This document shows positions 48,012-56,119 of a stretch of 64,000 nucleotides of DNA, piece after piece (position 1 is the stretch's first letter; each line of letters begins with the position of its first letter). This DNA comes from Solwaraspora sp. WMMD791 (GTDB taxonomy: Bacteria; Actinomycetota; Actinomycetes; Mycobacteriales; Micromonosporaceae). The DNA lies in assembly GCF_029581195.1 (NCBI RefSeq), contig NZ_CP120737.1, forward strand, positions 4,441,001 to 4,505,000. The letters run 5' to 3'. The position numbers and the translations under genes are program-made. Under the pieces are notes generated by a model, which saw only the letters and a list, made by a program, of their open reading frames with translations, searched no databases and was not told the DNA's origin.

Positions 48012-48563
48012 ATGAGACCCGTACGCACCTTTGCCCGCGCCCTGCTCAGCAGCATCTTCATCGTCAGCGGCGCCCGCGCGGTCGCCGACCCCGGCCCGTA
48101 CGTCGAGCGGGCCCGACCGGTCACCGACCGGCTCGCTCCGACGATCCGCCGGGCCGCGCCGCGGCTGCCCGCCGACACCGGCAGTCTGGTACGGCTGCAC
48201 GGCGCCACCCAGCTCGTCGGTGGACTGTTGCTGGCCACCGGCCACGTCACCCGTCCGGCGGCGGCCGTGCTGGCCGCCTCCCTGGTGCCGACCACGGTCG
48301 CCGGGCATCCGTTCTGGTCGGCCACCGATCCGGCCCAGCGGCAACTCCATCAGGTGCACTTCCTGAAGAATCTCGGCCTTCTCGGCGGATTGTTGCTGGC
48401 TGCGGCGGATACTGGAGGTCGCCCGGGACTGTGGTGGCGTACCGGCCACGCGGTCCGCAACGGCCGGCGGTCGGTGCGGCGGGCGGTACGGTCGGCGCGC
48501 CGGGACGCCCGGATCGCGGTCCGTTCGGCGGCCACCGCCCGCCGGCTACCGGGCCGGGGATGA
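48012..48563 (+). CDS. DoxX family membrane protein
   Basis: 183 residues with the four-helix DoxX fold: LLSSIFIVSGARAVADP at the N terminus, LVRLHGATQLVGGLLLATG, PTTVAGHPFW and QVHFLKNLGLLGGLLL. A basic Arg-rich tail of about 45 residues follows. Family members are linked to oxidative-stress membrane complexes in other actinobacteria. The gene stands alone between the ATPase and the GT87 gene. Confidence 0.87.
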   Translation: MRPVRTFARALLSSIFIVSGARAVADPGPYVERARPVTDRLAPTIRRAAPRLPADTGSLVRLHGATQLVGGLLLATGHVTRPAAAVLAASLVPTTVAGHPFWSATDPAQRQLHQVHFLKNLGLLGGLLLAAADTGGRPGLWWRTGHAVRNGRRSVRRAVRSARRDARIAVRSAATARRLPGRG

Positions 48564-48646
48564 GGCTCGCCGGCCGGGAGACCGCCGGGCTCCGGCGAAA
48601 CGCCCGGGCCTGCGCTGATGACACAGCGTCGTCGGTAAATATCGGA

Positions 48647-48672
48647 CTTCAATGTTTAGTTGACCATTGAAG
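48647..48672. promoter_or_regulatory. CTTCAATG-N10-CATTGAAG inverted repeat
   Basis: A perfect 8-bp inverted repeat inside an A+T-rich island in the 280-bp gap before the GT87 gene (start 48844). It is about 170 bases upstream of that gene and could be an operator. The rest of the gap holds no gene. Confidence 0.45.
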
Positions 48673-48843
48673 ACCACGAACCATACAGAAGGCGCCACAC
48701 AGCGTTAACGCGGTGGAAATGTCGCGAACTAGTGTGGGATCGGACACGGTAGGGTAACGCGCGCGGTCGGGGACGACGCTGCGTTCTAGGCTCGGACGGG
48801 CACACGGAATTCTCTGCGATCGACAACCGGGGGTGGGTGGATC

Positions 48844-50337
48844 ATGGTGACGGACGTCCGTGAACGGGTCCGTCGTCTCACTCCGTTGCGCCGCCGTCAT
48901 CTTGCGCGGGTCCGCCGCGCGTGGCGCGGGCTCGACCGCGCCACCCTGGTGCGGCTCGGCCTGATCGCGCTGACCTGCTACGCCGCCTGGTACGCGATCG
49001 GCCTGTTCGGCCGGCCGTACAACTTCTTCGACATGCGGATCTACCACGGGGCGATGCTGTGGTGGACCAACGGCGGCGAGTTGTACGGGTTCATCGCCCC
49101 CGAGACCACCCTCGGCTTCACCTATCCACCGTTCGCCGGGCTCACCATGCTGCCGATGGCACTGGTCCCGATGCTCGCCGCCGGCTGGATCAACGTCCTG
49201 CTCGGCATCGCCGCCCTGGCCGTGGTCCTCGCCGTGCTGCTCGCGCCGATCGCCGACCGCTGCGGATGGCCGCGCTGGTTCGTCGTCGGCCTGGCGGTCC
49301 CGCTGGCGGTGGCCATCGAGCCGGCCCGCGAGACGCTCGGCTACGGCCAGGTGAACCTGCTGCTCTTCGGCCTGATCATCGCCGATCTGGTGGCGCTGCG
49401 CTGGCGGGCCGCGCCGGCGCCGCACCGGCTGGCCACCGGCGGGCCGCTGCGCCGGATCTTCTTCAGCGGCATCTGGGCCGGCGCCGGCATCGGGCTGGCC
49501 ACCTCGATCAAGCTGACCCCGGCGCTGTTCATCGTCTACCTGCTGGTCACCCGGCAGTGGCGGGCCGCCACCACGGCCATCGGCACCGCCGCGCTGGTCA
49601 CCGTCGGCGCGATGGTCGTCGCGACGAAGGAGTCGGCCGCCTACTTCACCTCGGTACTCTGGGACACCAGCCGGGTGGGCGTGGCCGACATGACCCCGAA
49701 CCAGTCGCTCGCCGGCGTCCTCGCCCGGCTCTACGACTCGATGCAGACCCCGGGGCTGCTCTGGTTCTCGTTCGCCGCCCTGCTGCTCGCCCTCGGGCTC
49801 AGCCGGGCCGCCCACGCCCACGCCGACGGCGACGAACTCACCGCGTTCACCCTGATCGGCCTCACCGCCAACGTGATCAGCCCGATCAGCTGGTCACACC
49901 ACCTGGTGTTCGTCATCCCGGCGATCATCGTGCTGGCCGACGCGGCGCTGCGCCGACGCAGCGCCAGTCAGGGGCTGATCTCGCGGCGCACCTACCCGCC
50001 GACGGGGCCGGGGATCAGCGGGGTCGCCGGGCTGCGTACCCCGATCTGGTTCCCGGCGCTGACCGGGCTACGGCACGCGGCCGCCGCCGTCGCGCTCTAC
50101 CTGCTCTTCCTGATCTCCCCGATCTGGCCCTACGAGCACAAGCTGCCGCAGGTGTCGCACTACCACGACGGCCTGTGGGGGGTGCTGATGGAGAACTCGC
50201 TCGGCCTGGCGCTGATCGCCCTCGTCGCCGCCCTGCCGTGGCGGCCCGGCGCCGAACCGGCCTTCTACCTGGACCCCCGCCCACAGATCCGGCACCGGCT
50301 GACCGTGCAGGCCGGTCGGTCCCGCACCCATGACTGA
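48844..50337 (+). CDS. GT87 (DUF2029) polyprenol-dependent mannosyltransferase-type protein
   Basis: 497 residues with about ten membrane helices. The first large outer loop has the GT-C acidic/aromatic motif FFDMRIYHGAMLWW and FTYPPFAGL, and a later loop has TPNQSLAG, as in the actinobacterial alpha-mannosyltransferases that build PIM/LM-type lipids. It uses a polyprenyl-phosphate sugar outside the membrane (family knowledge). It has the GGGTGGGTGG site before ATG 48844. A 52-bp repeat overlaps its stop. Confidence 0.85.
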   Translation: MVTDVRERVRRLTPLRRRHLARVRRAWRGLDRATLVRLGLIALTCYAAWYAIGLFGRPYNFFDMRIYHGAMLWWTNGGELYGFIAPETTLGFTYPPFAGLTMLPMALVPMLAAGWINVLLGIAALAVVLAVLLAPIADRCGWPRWFVVGLAVPLAVAIEPARETLGYGQVNLLLFGLIIADLVALRWRAAPAPHRLATGGPLRRIFFSGIWAGAGIGLATSIKLTPALFIVYLLVTRQWRAATTAIGTAALVTVGAMVVATKESAAYFTSVLWDTSRVGVADMTPNQSLAGVLARLYDSMQTPGLLWFSFAALLLALGLSRAAHAHADGDELTAFTLIGLTANVISPISWSHHLVFVIPAIIVLADAALRRRSASQGLISRRTYPPTGPGISGVAGLRTPIWFPALTGLRHAAAAVALYLLFLISPIWPYEHKLPQVSHYHDGLWGVLMENSLGLALIALVAALPWRPGAEPAFYLDPRPQIRHRLTVQAGRSRTHD

Positions 50338-50399
50338 CCGCACCGATCGTCCGACCGCACCGACCGGTCGGTCCCGCACCCGCGACCGACCGCACCGAC
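50314..50399. repeat. 52-bp-period repeat spanning the GT87 stop codon
   Basis: GGTCGGTCCCGCACCC begins at 50314 and again at 50366, each followed by a GACCGCACCGA-type segment. The first copy encodes the last residues of the GT87 protein and contains its TGA (50335-50337). The second lies between it and moaE. Confidence 0.8.
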
Positions 50400-50414
50400 G
50401 GGTGCGCGGCGAGC

Positions 50415-50846
50415 CTACGGGCAGTTGACCCATTCCTCGGTGCCGTCGGCGAAGAACTGCCGCTTCCAGATCGGCAGCCGGGCCTTCGCCTCGTCGACGA
50501 GCCGGGCGCAGGCGGTGAAGGCCGCCGCCCGGTGCGCGGTGCTCACCGCCGCCACCAACGCCACGTCACCGATGGCCAACGGACCGAGCCGGTGCGACAC
50601 CGCGACCGCGTACACCGCCGGGTCGGCGGCCACCTCCCGGGCCACCTCGCGCAGGATCTCCTCCGCACTGGGATGACCCTCGTACTCCAGCCGGGTCACC
50701 GACCGGCCATGGTCGTGGTCGCGGACCACCCCCTGGAAGGAGACCACCGCACCGGCGCGGTGGTCCGCGACCGCCGCCTCGTGCGCCGCCAGGTCGAGCG
50801 GCGTCGCGGTCACCGCCACCAGGACAGGTCGGATCGGTACGGTCAC
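50415..50846 (-). CDS. moaE: Molybdopterin synthase large subunit (MoaE)
   Basis: Forms molybdopterin from cPMP together with MoaD. 143 residues: GAVVSFQGVVRDHDHGRSVTRLEYEGHP, AVSHRLGPLAIGDVAL, the catalytic Lys in KARLPIWKRQFF and the family end DGTEEWVN. Its GTG overlaps the moeA stop as GTGA; it is the last gene of moaC-mogA-moeA-moaE. Confidence 0.95.
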   Translation of the reverse strand: MTVPIRPVLVAVTATPLDLAAHEAAVADHRAGAVVSFQGVVRDHDHGRSVTRLEYEGHPSAEEILREVAREVAADPAVYAVAVSHRLGPLAIGDVALVAAVSTAHRAAAFTACARLVDEAKARLPIWKRQFFADGTEEWVNCP

Positions 50847-52105
50847 GGCAGTCGCTCCCCGGGCAGCATCGGCAGTGGTACGACGGACACCTCGTCACCG
50901 GCCGCGCCGACACCCCCGGGCGGGATCACCGCGAACCCGGCGGCGGTGGCCAGCCCCCGCAGCATCGCCGACCCCACGTGCGGCACCGGGTACGCCGTAC
51001 CGGTCACCGGGTCCAGCCGCACCAGCGCCAGATGGGTGAAGTCGCCCCGGCCGGATACGGCGGCACCGAGCCGGTGCCGGGGCAGGGTGGGCAGCGTCCG
51101 GCCGTGCACTCCGGCGAGCAGCGGCGCGACCAGGGACACCAGGGCGATGACGGCAGACTGGGGGTTGCCCGGCAGACCGGCGACGAACCGGTCCCGGCCG
51201 TCGTCGCCGGACACTCGGGCGAGCAGCATCGGGAACCCGGGACGGACCGCGACCGTGTTGACCACGTACTCGGCGCCGAGCTGCGCCAACGCTGGGTGCA
51301 GGTGGTCGACCGGGCCGTGCATGGTGCCCCCGGTGGTGCAGACCAGGTCGGCGTCGGCCAACGCCGTACGCAGCCCGTCGACGTGCGCGGCGAGCGTGTC
51401 GGCGACCGGGCCGGTGACCGCGTCGGCGGGCAGCTCACAGCCGTAGCGGCGCAGCCAGGCCGGCACCGACGGACCGAGGGCGTCGCGTACCCGGCCGGCC
51501 CCGGGCCGCCCGCCGGTCAGCAACTCGTCGCCGAAGACCAGTAGCGCGGCCCGGACCGGGCGGTGCACCGGCAGGCTGTCGTAGCCGCAGGAGGCGGCGA
51601 GGCCGATCACTGCGGGATCCACCGCCGTACCGGCCGGCAACAGTTCCTCACCGGCGGAGGCCTCCTCGCCCGGCGAACGCCACTCCGGTTGCGACCGGAG
51701 GTCGCCGTGCACCAGCCCCGCGTCGTCGACGGTCGACTCCTCGACCCGCAGCACACTGGTGGCGTCGACGGGCACCATCGCACCGGTCGCGATCTGCACC
51801 GCCACCCCGTCGTCGCCGAGCGCCGGCGGTACCCCACCGGCCAGCACCCGGCCCGTCACCCGCCACGGCCCGGCGCCACGGACCGCCCAGCCGTCGACGC
51901 TGGAGGTCCGGAACGCCGGCAGGTCGGTCAGGGTCACCAGCGGGGCGGCGAGGGTATGGCCGTCGGCCTGCGGCAACGGCACCTGCACCGGCGGGCGACG
52001 GGCGGCCCGGCCCACCGCGTGGACGAGCGCACGTGCCTGCGCCCAGTCGACGGGGCGGTGGTCCATGGCCGGCTGAGCCACGCCTGCGGACGGTTCGGCG
52101 GTCAC
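50843..52105 (-). CDS. moeA: Molybdopterin molybdenumtransferase (MoeA)
   Basis: Inserts molybdate into adenylylated molybdopterin. 420 residues with the N-terminal segment VDWAQARALV, LTDLPAFRTSSVDGWAV (the substrate-binding DG region), QIATGAMVP, GDELLTGG, TTGGTMHG and LPGNPQSAVIAL in the domain III core. TAGGCT (52117-52112) lies 6 bases before GTG 52105, so it may also have a promoter of its own 17 bases after mogA. Confidence 0.96.
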   Translation of the reverse strand: MTAEPSAGVAQPAMDHRPVDWAQARALVHAVGRAARRPPVQVPLPQADGHTLAAPLVTLTDLPAFRTSSVDGWAVRGAGPWRVTGRVLAGGVPPALGDDGVAVQIATGAMVPVDATSVLRVEESTVDDAGLVHGDLRSQPEWRSPGEEASAGEELLPAGTAVDPAVIGLAASCGYDSLPVHRPVRAALLVFGDELLTGGRPGAGRVRDALGPSVPAWLRRYGCELPADAVTGPVADTLAAHVDGLRTALADADLVCTTGGTMHGPVDHLHPALAQLGAEYVVNTVAVRPGFPMLLARVSGDDGRDRFVAGLPGNPQSAVIALVSLVAPLLAGVHGRTLPTLPRHRLGAAVSGRGDFTHLALVRLDPVTGTAYPVPHVGSAMLRGLATAAGFAVIPPGGVGAAGDEVSVVPLPMLPGERLP

Positions 52106-52121
52106 CGGGCGAGCCTATCGG

Positions 52122-52604
52122 TCAGCCACGGGGGTGGTCGCCGCCGCTCAACTGGTCCAGCGCATGCCGCAGGATCGGGCCGAGCACGGCGAGCCCGTCG
52201 CGGGCACCACCGGTGGAGCCGGGCAGGTTGACGATCAGCGTCCGGCCGGCCACCCCGGCGACGCCGCGGGAGAGTGCGGCGGTGGGAACCGCCGTACGGC
52301 TGACCGCCCGGATCGCCTCGGCGATCCCCGGGATCTCGTAGTCGAGCACCGAGCGGGTCGCCTCGGGGGTGCGGTCGGTCGGGGTGATCCCCGTCCCGCC
52401 GCTGGTGAGGACCAACTGGACGCCGTCGGCGACGGCTCGGCGCAGCGCCTGCGCGACGGGGTCCCCGTCCGGCACGACCTCCGGCTCGTCGACCCGGCAG
52501 CCCAGGTCGCGCAGGCCGGCGACCAGCAGCGGGCCGCTGGTGTCCGCGTACACCCCGGAGGCGGCCCGGTTCGAGGCCACCACGACCCGCGCGTACGGGG
52601 TCAC
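52122..52604 (-). CDS. mogA: Molybdopterin adenylyltransferase (MogA/MoaB)
   Basis: Adenylylates molybdopterin before metal insertion. 160 residues: VVVASNRAASGVYADTSGPLL, the MPT-binding LVLTSGGTGITPTDRTPEAT, and LPGSTGGARDGLAV. The GTG start overlaps the moaC stop (GTGA at 52604-52601). MogA and MoaB share the fold; the product name is assigned from context. Confidence 0.94.
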   Translation of the reverse strand: MTPYARVVVASNRAASGVYADTSGPLLVAGLRDLGCRVDEPEVVPDGDPVAQALRRAVADGVQLVLTSGGTGITPTDRTPEATRSVLDYEIPGIAEAIRAVSRTAVPTAALSRGVAGVAGRTLIVNLPGSTGGARDGLAVLGPILRHALDQLSGGDHPRG

Positions 52605-53092
52605 GGCCGGTCCGCCGGTCGCTGCCAGTCGCCGGTCTTGCCGCCGGACTTGGTCAGCACCCGGACCGCGTCGAGGGTGGCCGCCGGGTCGACGGCCTTG
52701 ACCATGTCGATCAACGCCAGGCCGGCGGTCGCGACCGAGGTCAGGGCCTCCATCTCGACGCCGGTCCGGTCGGCGGTCCGGGCCGTCGCGGTGATCTCGA
52801 CGGAGTCGTCGGTGATCTCCAGGTCGACCGTCACCCCGTGCAGCGCGATGGGGTGGCACAGCGGAATCAGGTCGGGAGTCCGTTTGGCTCCCATGATGCC
52901 GGCGATCCGGGCGACCGCCAGGGCGTCGCCCTTCGGTAGTCCGTCGCGGCGGAGCAGATCGGTCACTTCACGGGTGGTCCGCAGCCTTCCGGCGGCCACC
53001 GCACGACGTACGGACGGTGTCTTGGCGGTCACGTCCACCATCCGCGCGGCGCCCGCGTCATCGACATGGGTCAGGTTCGGCACCTCGGTCAC
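52601..53092 (-). CDS. moaC: Cyclic pyranopterin monophosphate synthase (MoaC)
   Basis: Converts the MoaA product to cPMP. 163 residues: THVDDAGAARMVDVTAKTPSVRRA, GIMGAKRTPDLIPLCHPI (with the LCHP histidine) and EMEALTSVATAGLALIDMVKAVD with the catalytic Lys, all diagnostic (segments given separately). The first gene of moaC-mogA-moeA-moaE; TAGGCT (53105-53100) precedes GTG 53092 by 7 bases, so it is probably leaderless. Confidence 0.96.
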   Translation of the reverse strand: MTEVPNLTHVDDAGAARMVDVTAKTPSVRRAVAAGRLRTTREVTDLLRRDGLPKGDALAVARIAGIMGAKRTPDLIPLCHPIALHGVTVDLEITDDSVEITATARTADRTGVEMEALTSVATAGLALIDMVKAVDPAATLDAVRVLTKSGGKTGDWQRPADRP

Positions 53093-53563
53093 CTGAACGA
53101 GCCTAGCGAGCCGATCGGTCGACTCTGGCCCGACGGCCCTGTCCACCGGCAGAGTCGACCTGACACCCTGATCACGGGTACGGGCGACCACACCGTCCAT
53201 GATGCTCTCGACACACTTAACGGATCAGCTTCGCGGATACCTAGTTACGTGACCAAATGGTGCACCCATAAGGAACGCTTAAGGTTATGAACGAAGGCGT
53301 TCGAACGCATTCCGTCGGCAGCCAATAACGATCAGTGACAAACCCCCACCATCTTCACTAATCATGCGCATATGGACATTTATTCGTATGCAAGTGGCAT
53401 ATCGCAACTCTATGGTTCTCCCATCACGGAAACGGCAGCACCAACCGCCCGATCGAATGGAGGAGAACACCATGCGCAGTCACGAATGGCTCTGATACTG
53501 TCATCTCCCGATGACAAGCAGTAGTCTCGCGGGGTACGCACGGCAACAAGATCAGGAACGGGC
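53093..53563. other. 470-bp A+T-richer regulatory gap before the GGDEF-EAL gene
   Basis: The right two thirds (about 53200-53430) are much richer in A+T than the rest of the window. Visible in it are the 12-bp palindrome GCGTTCGAACGC (53297-53308), two CATATG-like sites, and TATGGT (53411-53416), a possible -10. Further right lie a 7-codon reading frame (53472-53495) and the hairpin TGTCATC-TCCC-GATGACA (53499-53516), then TAGTCT (53522-53527). No long gene fits. Confidence 0.6.
53472..53495 (+). CDS. Possible 7-residue leader peptide (MRSHEWL)
   Basis: ATG 53472 opens M-R-S-H-E-W-L followed by TGA. GGAGGAG ends 6 bases before the ATG, the strongest ribosome binding site in this gap. An inverted repeat starts 3 bases after its stop and the next gene starts 68 bases later. 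Expression is inferred only from the site. Confidence 0.3.
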   Translation: MRSHEWL

Positions 53564-56098
53564 GTGACCCGCACAGTTCGACGCGACATTGAGACCGATC
53601 GGCAGCTCCTGCTGCTCGTCGGTCTCGTCGCCGTTTGTGCGGCAACTGTCGGAATCGCCTCCCTTGTTCTCGTCGCCGGATCGCTGGTCACCACACCCGA
53701 CCAATTCGCCCTGGTCGCCGCGCTCGTCTTCCTCGCCGCGGTCGGCGTGACCGTCCAGTGGCACGTGCGGATCCGCTCCACCGCGCACGCCATCGCCTGG
53801 AGCGAAGTCGCCATCCTGGTCGGGCTCGCGGTGGCCCCGGCCACCCTGGTTCTGCTCTGCACCGGCCTCGGCGTCGGCCTCGTGATGATCGTCCAACGGG
53901 TCGCCCGGATAAAGGCGACCTTCGCCGTCGCCAAGAACATGCTGCTCGCCGCCGCCGCCGGTGCCGTCCTGCACGCGCTGAACTGGGACCTGGCCCAACC
54001 GATCTCCAGTATCACGTTCTTCGGACCACTCGCCGGCGCCTATGTGGTGGCGGTCGTACTCGACGAGGTCCTGACCCTTCCGGTCATCGCCCGCGCCACC
54101 CGGACCCGGCTCCGGGTCATGTTCCGACAAGACCTCGGCCTGCGCATTTCCAGCGCGGTCATCCGATTTCCGCTGATCCTGGCCACCCTGCTGATCCTCA
54201 AGGCGGACCAGTGGCTGCTGGTGACCATCCCGCCGGTGGTGCTCTGCATCCATCTGGCCTATGCCGGTCAGGCCCGCTCCCGGGCCGACCAGCAGGCCTG
54301 GCAACGACTTGCCCGGGCCACCGACGCACTCAACGTCATCGACCTCGACGTGGTGCTGTCCACCGCGGTGGTGCAGGCCGCCGACCTGTTCTCCACCGAC
54401 CGGGTCGAGGTCGAGCTCAACAGCCCGCACCGGCTCGTCCAGGGCAACAGCGACGGTGTGCAGTACGACGGCCCGGCCGAGACCGCTCCCACGCCGCACA
54501 TGCGTACGGTGATCGCCGTTCCGCTCGCCAGTCCGGACAGCACCGTCAGCGTCGGAACCCTACGGCTGTGCCTGGCCGGGCCGGTCAAGTTCTCCGACCG
54601 CGAGCACTACACCCTGCGTACGTTTGCCTCGGCGCTGTGCACGGCGGTCCGCAACGCCACGCTCTACCAGCAGCTCAACCAGGAGGCGGAACAGCATGCC
54701 CGGCAGGCGGCGCAGGACTCGCTCACCGGACTGGCCAACCGACGCCGGCTGATGGAGCACGGCGCGCAACTCCTCGGCGGTCGCCGCACCGGCGGGATCA
54801 CCGCCCTGCTCCTGATCGACCTCAACCACTTCAAGGAGATCAACGACACGCTCGGGCACGCCGCCGGCGACGAGGTGCTGATCCAGGTGGCGCGCAGGCT
54901 CTGCGCAACCGCACACACCGGCGACATGGTCGCCCGGCTCGGCGGCGACGAGTTCGCCGTACTGCTGACCGGCCTGCCCGCACCCGCGATCGCCACCCAC
55001 CGGGCCGATGCGCTGCTCGCCGCGATCTGCGCCCCAATGGACCTCGACGGCATGCGGATCAACGTCGAAGCCAGCGGTGGCATCGCCGTCGCCCCCGGCA
55101 ACGGCGGCATGCCCGAGCTGCTGCGTCGCGCCGACGTCGCCATGTACCAGGCGAAACGGTCCGGCGGACGGATTGCCTCGTACGCCCGCAGCCGGGACAC
55201 CGCCGACGTCGGCCGGTTGGCCCTCGGCGGAGACCTGCCCCGCGCCGTCGCCGAACACGAATTCAGCGTCGCCTTCCAGCCGATCGTCGACCTCGGCACC
55301 GGCGAAGTGATCGCCGCCGAAGCACTCGCCCGCTGGCAGCACCCGGACCAGGGCCGGCTCGACCCGCGACGTTTCCTGGACACCGTCGAACGGTCCGGGC
55401 TGCTCCCGGCGTTCGCCGACGCGGTCCTCGACCAGTCCCTGATCGCGGCCGCCACCTTGGCCGAAGCGGGCTTCGCCCTGCCGGTCGCGGTCAACCTGTC
55501 CCCGCGCAGCCTGCTCGACCCGCGCTACCCCAGCGCCGTCCTGGCCCGGCTCCGCGCCCACGACATCCCGCCCAGCCGGCTCGTCCTCGAGCTGACCGAG
55601 ACGCTCACCATCAGTCAACTCGAAGTCGTCGACCAGGTGCTCGGCCAGCTCCGCGACGCCGGAGTCCGACTCGCCCTCGACGAGTTCGGCACCGGCTACT
55701 CGTCGCTGTCGATGCTGTCGCGGGTGCCGGTGCACGAGCTGAAGATCGCCCGCTCGTTCGTACGGAGCATGGAGACCTCCGCCGAGGCGGTCGCCGTCAT
55801 CCGGTCGACCGTCGACCTCGGCCGCAGCCTCGGCCTGTCCGTCGTCGCCGAAGGCGTGGAGAGCGAGCCACAGCGTCAGGCGTTGTGGGCGCTCGGCTGC
55901 ACTGCAGGTCAGGGCCACCTCTTCGCCCGCCCGATGCCGGCCCACCGGCTGCTGACCGCACTGCAGTGCGGCTCCGGCGGCCGTCCCGGCAGCCTGGCCG
56001 GGCCGCTGCACGACGAGGGTGCCGTCATCCGGCTCGATCAGACCCGCCGGACACATCAACGGCACCGGACCGAGAAGGTACCGCACCTGCCAGCGTGA
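53564..56098 (+). CDS. Membrane GGDEF-EAL cyclic-di-GMP enzyme with altered EAL site
   Basis: 844 residues. A membrane region of five to six helices (about 15-225) and a GAF-like part (about 240-365) precede the GGDEF domain (RLGGDEFAV, about 460, with DLNHFKEIND upstream) and the EAL domain (AEALARWQHP, about 586). The cyclase site looks intact. In the EAL domain the usual DDFGTGYSS is D-E-F-G-T-G-Y-S-S and the usual KIDRSFV is LKIARSFV, so a metal-site Asp and the K-x-D Asp are changed and phosphodiesterase activity may be weak. VAEGVES is kept. GTG 53564 is the start. Confidence 0.9.
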   Translation: MTRTVRRDIETDRQLLLLVGLVAVCAATVGIASLVLVAGSLVTTPDQFALVAALVFLAAVGVTVQWHVRIRSTAHAIAWSEVAILVGLAVAPATLVLLCTGLGVGLVMIVQRVARIKATFAVAKNMLLAAAAGAVLHALNWDLAQPISSITFFGPLAGAYVVAVVLDEVLTLPVIARATRTRLRVMFRQDLGLRISSAVIRFPLILATLLILKADQWLLVTIPPVVLCIHLAYAGQARSRADQQAWQRLARATDALNVIDLDVVLSTAVVQAADLFSTDRVEVELNSPHRLVQGNSDGVQYDGPAETAPTPHMRTVIAVPLASPDSTVSVGTLRLCLAGPVKFSDREHYTLRTFASALCTAVRNATLYQQLNQEAEQHARQAAQDSLTGLANRRRLMEHGAQLLGGRRTGGITALLLIDLNHFKEINDTLGHAAGDEVLIQVARRLCATAHTGDMVARLGGDEFAVLLTGLPAPAIATHRADALLAAICAPMDLDGMRINVEASGGIAVAPGNGGMPELLRRADVAMYQAKRSGGRIASYARSRDTADVGRLALGGDLPRAVAEHEFSVAFQPIVDLGTGEVIAAEALARWQHPDQGRLDPRRFLDTVERSGLLPAFADAVLDQSLIAAATLAEAGFALPVAVNLSPRSLLDPRYPSAVLARLRAHDIPPSRLVLELTETLTISQLEVVDQVLGQLRDAGVRLALDEFGTGYSSLSMLSRVPVHELKIARSFVRSMETSAEAVAVIRSTVDLGRSLGLSVVAEGVESEPQRQALWALGCTAGQGHLFARPMPAHRLLTALQCGSGGRPGSLAGPLHDEGAVIRLDQTRRTHQRHRTEKVPHLPA

Positions 56099-56119
56099 CC
56101 GTTCTGCCAGACTTGCGAC

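Noticed and set aside
53297-53308. GCGTTCGAACGC as a LexA/SOS box
   Set aside because: The actinobacterial SOS box needs CGAAC-N4-GTTCG. Here the palindrome has the halves in the opposite order and no such spacing.
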